This document shows, one piece after another, positions 59,009-64,000 of a DNA stretch of 64,000 nt. The first letter of the stretch is position 1. Every line of letters begins with the position of its first letter. This DNA comes from Saturnia japonica (lineage: Eukaryota > Arthropoda > Insecta > Lepidoptera > Saturniidae), in contig CM065322.1 of assembly GCA_033032175.1 (NCBI GenBank), positions 3,162,001 to 3,226,000 on the forward strand, given 5' to 3'. The notes beneath the pieces were generated by a model, which made no database searches, had not been told where the DNA came from, and worked only from the letters and a program-made list of their open reading frames with translations. Position numbers and translations under genes: made by a program.

Positions 59009-61966
59009 TTAGCTAATTATGTCATAAACAATACAATAAAACAAACTAACCAAAAAAAAACCAGTGATGTCTAAAACATTACTTAAAATAAGCAGTGATA
59101 CATTTTCGATATTTCGATAAAGTGTCACATGAATATCTGCTGTTAAACTCACACTGTTGTATAATTTACACATTCTAGGAATGGGCGAGTTATTTCCAAG
59201 CACTGTCCTACGCAGAGGCGGAACTAAAGGAGTTATTATGTGACGAGGATATCTAATAGGCACTCTATAATTAACCATTTGAAGGATTTCCGGACAATCA
59301 ATTTTGTTTCTTACAAGTTTATATAAAAATATAAGATCCAAAATATCTCTACGTTTAGAGAGTGCTACAATTTTAAATTCTTTCATTCTATCTATGTATG
59401 ATTTATTTTTATTTGCTTTGCCTACGGAGTACATCAAGTGGTATAAAAACTTTTTCTGTATACGTTCAATCCTAAGAGAGTGCGTGGCATAGTGTGGTCT
59501 CCACACTACACTACAATATTCTAATATGCTGCGCACAATATCATTGTAAAGTAATATTTTAGTTTGGGGCTTGCGGAATTCCTTACCACTTCTGATTATA
59601 AAACCTAAAGACTTAAACGCTTTTTTGAGTATTTGACAGACATGAGGCACAAAAGTTAACTTTCTATCAAACGTGATCCCTAAATCTCTAATAACTTCTA
59701 CCTCTTCTATATTGTGACCTGTAATGTTATAAGTAGAAGTTATGAAATTATTTTTTCTTGTGATTTTCATATGTACGCATTTTTTAGAATTAAGACTCAT
59801 GAAATTAATTTTACACCAAACAATAAGTCTATTGAGATCCTGTTGCAGTAAAAAAAACATCTTCAACACAATCTACAATTTTTAAAATTTTTAAATCATC
59901 CGCAAACAGGAACGGCTTTCAGTTATAAAAAGAAAAAGAAACGTCATTTATATATATATTAAATAATATTGGGCCAAGATTTGATCCCTGTGGGACACCT
60001 GAAGTTATTTTACGTTTTATAGACTGAAAACCATTTGCTACAACATAAAAATCACGTTCTGTGAGATAAGAACTTATCCAGCTTAGGAAAGTTCCTGAGA
60101 ACCCATATAATGTCAATTTATTGAGAAATAATTCATGAGACACCTTATCAAAAGCTTTGCTGAAATCAGTGTATATCACATCCACTTGTTTATTAGAGTC
60201 TAGAGCTTCAGTAATGGTTTCAGTAAACAAAACCAAATTGGTACTTGTGGACCTTGCTTTTACAAATCCGTGTTGATGAGTAGAAATAAATCTCTGAAAG
60301 TACGACTGGATGTAGGGACACACAAGAGCCTCAAACGTTTTACTAAATGCGGACAAAACTGATATTGGCCTGTAGTTACTAACTTCAGAGCTGTTATCGG
60401 ACTTAAAAAATGGTACTACTTTTGCAGTTTTCCACTTTGCGGGAAATACTCCTGAATGAAGAGACTCATTGAAAATAATGAATAAAGGTGAAGCCAGTTC
60501 TGATGAACAGTTAGAAATAAAAAATGGTGGAATTCCATCTGAGCCAGCACCTTTTGATACATCTAAAGCGTTCAGTTTCTTTTCTATACACTTGCAAGAT
60601 AACTGTAGACAAGATAGATTGTCACTCCCCATTCTTAATGAATCGAAGTAGTTGTGAGAATTTTCTACAATTACTTGTGAAGTTGGACTTACAACATATA
60701 CCGATGAGAAAAATGAAGCAAATAAATTACAAATCCCAGTACCGTCTGCTGCTGCTATAATACCATCAGACATGACGGTTGGATAAGTACCTGTAGTAAT
60801 ACGTTTACTTTTTATATATGACCAAAAATATTTAGAATTGACTTTAATTTTATTTTCGATACTTCCAATATATAGATCATAACATTCTTTAGCAATTTTT
60901 TCACACCTATCTGTCAATAATTTCAATGTTAATTTATCCATTGGGTTATTATATTTTTTAACTCTACGCCTAACATTATACCTTTCTTTGAGACGTTTAA
61001 TTAATTTACTTGAGTACCACATAGGAAAATTCTGATTTTTTACTTTTAGTGTAGGGACATATTTATTTATAATCTCTTGAATAATAGTATAAAATGAGTC
61101 TACCATATCATCTACGTCTCTATATTTACGAAATATATCTAACCAATCTCTATTTGCCAAATCTACTTTTATTGATGTATATAATCTGCTCTGTAAAAAT
61201 TAGGTCTTGGAAATTTTTAATTTGGTTTAAGTTTAACTACAGCTATACTAGAATCACAAACATCAATTGGTGGGTGATATGGATCAACACAGCTCAGAAT
61301 ACATTCACTTTTGGTAACTTTACAGTTAGGTATATCGGCTACAACAAGGTCAAGTATTTTATTTTTGTCGTTATATATACTATTGTATTGTTTTAAATTA
61401 TTTACATGCAAAAAATCTAATAATAATTGCCCCTGAAGGGGCAAACGGGTAGACGAAATGTTATTAATATTATTCCATTGTATATAGCTTAAATTAAAAT
61501 CACCCAAAATACATATATATGATTTTTTAAACACTTCTAAAATATCATTACAATTATCAAGAAAACACTCCAAGGATGAGCGTAGCACGGGGGGTGGTAA
61601 ATATACAGCACATAATGCCAACTTTTTCTTAGAATTATTAGATTTAAGATCAATGCTAACCCACAAATCCTCACAAACGCTCTCCGATGATATCAGTCTT
61701 TGTGATGACAATTTTCTAGTGACTGCTATTAATACACCTCCTCCAGTCTTTTTACTCTGATCAAATGCTCTATCTCTACGATATACATCGTATCTATTAT
61801 CAAATAGCTCAGAACTAAGTATACTAGAATTTAGCCATGTTTCTGTTAAAACAATTATATCAAAATTATTACATGCAATATTTCGATAAAAAGTATGTGC
61901 TTTAGATCTAAGACCGCGGGTATTCTGATAATATATATTTAAAGACGAGAATTTTAATTTTAAAAA
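59009..61966 (-). pseudogene. ORF2 of the non-LTR element: endonuclease and reverse transcriptase
   Basis: The APE-like endonuclease (61966-61217) starts around NTRGLRSKAHTF and shows VLTETWL, LGDFNLS and DPYHPPID; the acidic and His residues of the nuclease family are present. The reverse transcriptase (61160-59009) has YTDFSKAFDKV, SGVPQGSNLGPILFN and FADDLKI (about 59885-59905), the three core palm motifs. Frame lesions: a TAA and an apparent 2-base TA gain between 61217 and 61160, a TGA at 59919-59921 just before the FADD motif, and a shift near 59870. Such an enzyme would nick target DNA and copy its own RNA into it. As read it cannot give a full protein. Confidence 0.82.
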
Positions 61967-62000
61967 TCAACAAAATCCTTGCGTGTAACCTAAAAATAAT

Positions 62001-63093
62001 TTAGACAATCTTCTCCAAGCAACTCATATTCTTAATGACTTTATAATCTGAATTGTCATTTTTTCGCATAAAAATTCTGCCGTTTCTGACCCACACGTAC
62101 TTGTAATTCTTGTCTCTGGACAATTGTCTCGCAGCAGCGTGAAGAGCTTTGTTGGCAAGCGAAAGGTGCTCCATGATGTATATCGGTTTTTTGTCTCCTG
62201 CTATTTTGACATGAGAGGAATTGAGTTTATCATCTGGATGAAACTTATTATACTTAATGACAGCAGCAAAAAAGCTATCTCGAACGAAAGGACTATTAAA
62301 TTGCACTACAATGGCACGAGGACGTTGACTAGAACGGTTTTGTTTTACAGTTCTGGTACAGTGCATGATCTTATCATAATCAACGGGGTAGTTTATAACT
62401 GTACTTAACTGCTTAATTATTGACATTAAATTCTCATTTTTTGACTCTGGAACACATTGTATCTCTATATTACTGGCACGGGCATGTTGTTCCATTTGGT
62501 TTATGCGCCCACTTAAGTCTTGAATAGCAGTTTGCATCTTTAAGTTCTGTGAAACTAAGTTCTTTGTTGATTCCGACAATTGTTTATGTTCGCTCAGCAA
62601 ATCCTCATATTGTGAGTTAAGAAATGAAAAAGACTCCTTAAAATCCCTAATGTCATCCTTGATCAATCGAAGTTCAGTGTTGATAGTGCTTGATAAATTC
62701 TGATTTATTTGCGTTGCGAAATTAGCCAGTTCTTCCTTAAGCACTTCTTTGATTAAGTTCCGTATAACATCATGATTGAGTGGTGTGGAAGTGCTTGGGT
62801 TGGGAGATGTCGTGTGTGCGGTACCTTTCTTCGATCGGACTGTAACATGATCGAAAGTATTGTACAGTTCGAATTGAGGTGTTGTCATTATTGCTTTTTT
62901 TTTTCATGCACATCAGACACTTCCAATCACTAGACCACATGGCTGTAGATCTTTCTTGGGAATCAGAAGGGAAAACACAATCAAAGTGATAAGCTTTATC
63001 GCATTGCATACATTTTCTATAATTATCATTGTCAGCATGCAAATTACAGCACCCCCAGGAGATTGAACTGGACGACATAATGTGCCTTTTCAA
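62001..63093 (-). pseudogene. ORF1 of the non-LTR element: PHD finger, coiled coil, FP-like domain
   Basis: The N-terminal frame (63093 down) has a PHD-like zinc finger: GCCNLHADN, then CMQCDKAYHFDCV and WKCLMC. A run of ten A at about 62899-62908 shifts the frame into the second part (62888-62001), which begins MTTPQFELYN. Removing one A would join both parts. The second part has a long helical region (about residues 30-130, with INQNLSSTINTELRLIKDD and ISGRINQMEQ-like heptads), then a C-terminal domain with RPRAIVVQFNSP and KYVWVRNGRIFMRK. This layout resembles the FP (few polyhedra) domain proteins found in lepidopteran retroelements and in baculoviruses. Role: RNA binding and assembly of the retrotransposition complex. 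Confidence 0.75.
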
Positions 63094-64000
63094 CTCACTT
63101 GTTAATATCCTTTTCTTAAAGAAGAAGAAACAGTGGAAACAATATATCGTAAAAAAAGAAGGTAATTGAATTTTTTTTTTTACAAATAAATAATTTTATC
63201 CATTCTTAAACATACGTTAGATGACTGAATAACCTTGTCTATAATCATACCACAGTGTTAGCTATTATTTGAATTGACAGAGATTTGTTGATATTATTAA
63301 ACACTTGTTGTTAGTTTCAAGAGAAACCACGAATTAACTTACTATTGTATGACACAAACACATACAGACCAGTCACTAAAATTTATAAACGTTTTTTTGT
63401 GTTTATTAGGTAAGTAATTATGAACATATCACTAGTTCTGAATAAGATCCAAAGAACACACATTTATACACAGATTGAAGTATAGATTCACTAGATTGTA
63501 TTAACTTTTAGCTAGTTTATAATTAAAACTATGGAGACAAGTAACAAGCGACCGACTCGCTTCGACTGTTCGAATTCCTGCAAAGAAACTGAGCTTTCGG
63601 TGAATGAAAACATCGTAATGAATGCATGGCGGTAGAGCTTTTTCTAATGCCCCTATGTCTAGCTACCCTACCACCCTCAAGTTGAACATCCGTTGCCAAG
63701 CTCCTATAGGTGTTTTCCGACAGTTGCATTTGAGAGCCATTCTTCTTCTTCTTCTTAATTTTGAGCAACATAATCATTTAAGAACAGGTGAGATTGTGGC
63801 CATAACAATAAAAAAAATGGCAGCAACGCTCGTCGATGCATAGCCAATCTCTCGATGTTCGCCGTTGTTTTTGAATTGTAATGTGCTTACCATCAGACAC
63901 TATGTCGTCAGTTTGCTGTGCTATAAATATCTAGACAATTTCCACTAATATTGCAAAATTATGAAGTTAATGAGTACTGCATTACTATGCTGGAAACCCT
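63094..64000. other. Intergenic sequence at window end
   Basis: No gene recognised. Contains a CTT run (about 63740-63755) and, from 63530 on, repeat-like sequence of moderate GC. The 5' UTR of the retrotransposon may extend into the first part. Confidence 0.35.

Larger units (their letters stand above)
58864..63093 (-). mobile_element. Non-LTR retrotransposon, APE type (Jockey/CR1-like), nearly full length
   Basis: The minus-strand element has a 3' poly(A), seen here as 30 T at 58864-58893, ORF2 (59009-61966) and ORF1 (62001-63093). Any 5' UTR would lie above 63093, and the exact 5' end and target duplication were not found. It shows only a few frame lesions, and the tail is long and pure. 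The overall layout (PHD-bearing ORF1, APE endonuclease before RT) matches insect CR1/Jockey-group elements. Confidence 0.85.

Noticed and set aside
59304..59492. Plus-strand ORFs inside the LINE region (also 60469-60760, 61094-61396, 62124-62408)
   Set aside because: They are shadows of the minus-strand reverse transcriptase, endonuclease and ORF1 frames.

Overview
The window looks like lepidopteran (moth or butterfly) nuclear DNA. It is AT-rich and intron-bearing. It is crowded with decayed transposons of types familiar from Lepidoptera: short Helitron-like elements ending in CTAG, RTE-type LINE tails, Tc1/mariner relatives and a tRNA-derived SINE. No species is assigned. There are no bacterial-type operons, no CRISPR array and no rRNA gene.

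Layout. 1-3.4 kb: AT-rich intergenic DNA with a roughly 1-kb foldback repeat. 3.4-11.4 kb: unit A of a segmental duplication, with the only convincing intact host gene, a two-exon CYP3-clan (CYP6-like) cytochrome P450 (exons 4890-6261 and 9765-9940, 515 aa). Its intron holds a dead DD41D Tc1/mariner element (7870-9143). 12.0-12.85 kb: a Tudor-domain gene fragment. 13.2-23.9 kb: unit B, where the P450 copy is a pseudogene (hinge deletion, altered helix I, frameshift). Unit B was later invaded by other repeats and a mariner relic. 24-43 kb: gene-poor, with Helitron-like elements, a TA-flanked MITE, LINE fragments and a transposase fragment. 43.25-45.6 kb: two Tudor fragments head to head, forming about 1-kb inverted arms around a spacer of about 110 bp. 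46-58 kb: mostly unassigned AT-rich DNA with repeats. 58.86-63.1 kb: a nearly full-length APE-type non-LTR retrotransposon on the minus strand, with ORF1 = PHD finger + coiled coil + FP-like domain and ORF2 = endonuclease + reverse transcriptase, carrying only a few lesions.

How it fits together. The P450 is the one gene likely to act, as a microsomal monooxygenase of xenobiotic or endogenous metabolism. The most unusual structure is the inverted pair of Tudor fragments. If transcribed, it could fold into a long hairpin and yield small RNAs against a parental Tudor gene; Tudor proteins often serve the piRNA pathway. This is inference from architecture only. All coordinates of degenerate repeats are estimates by eye.
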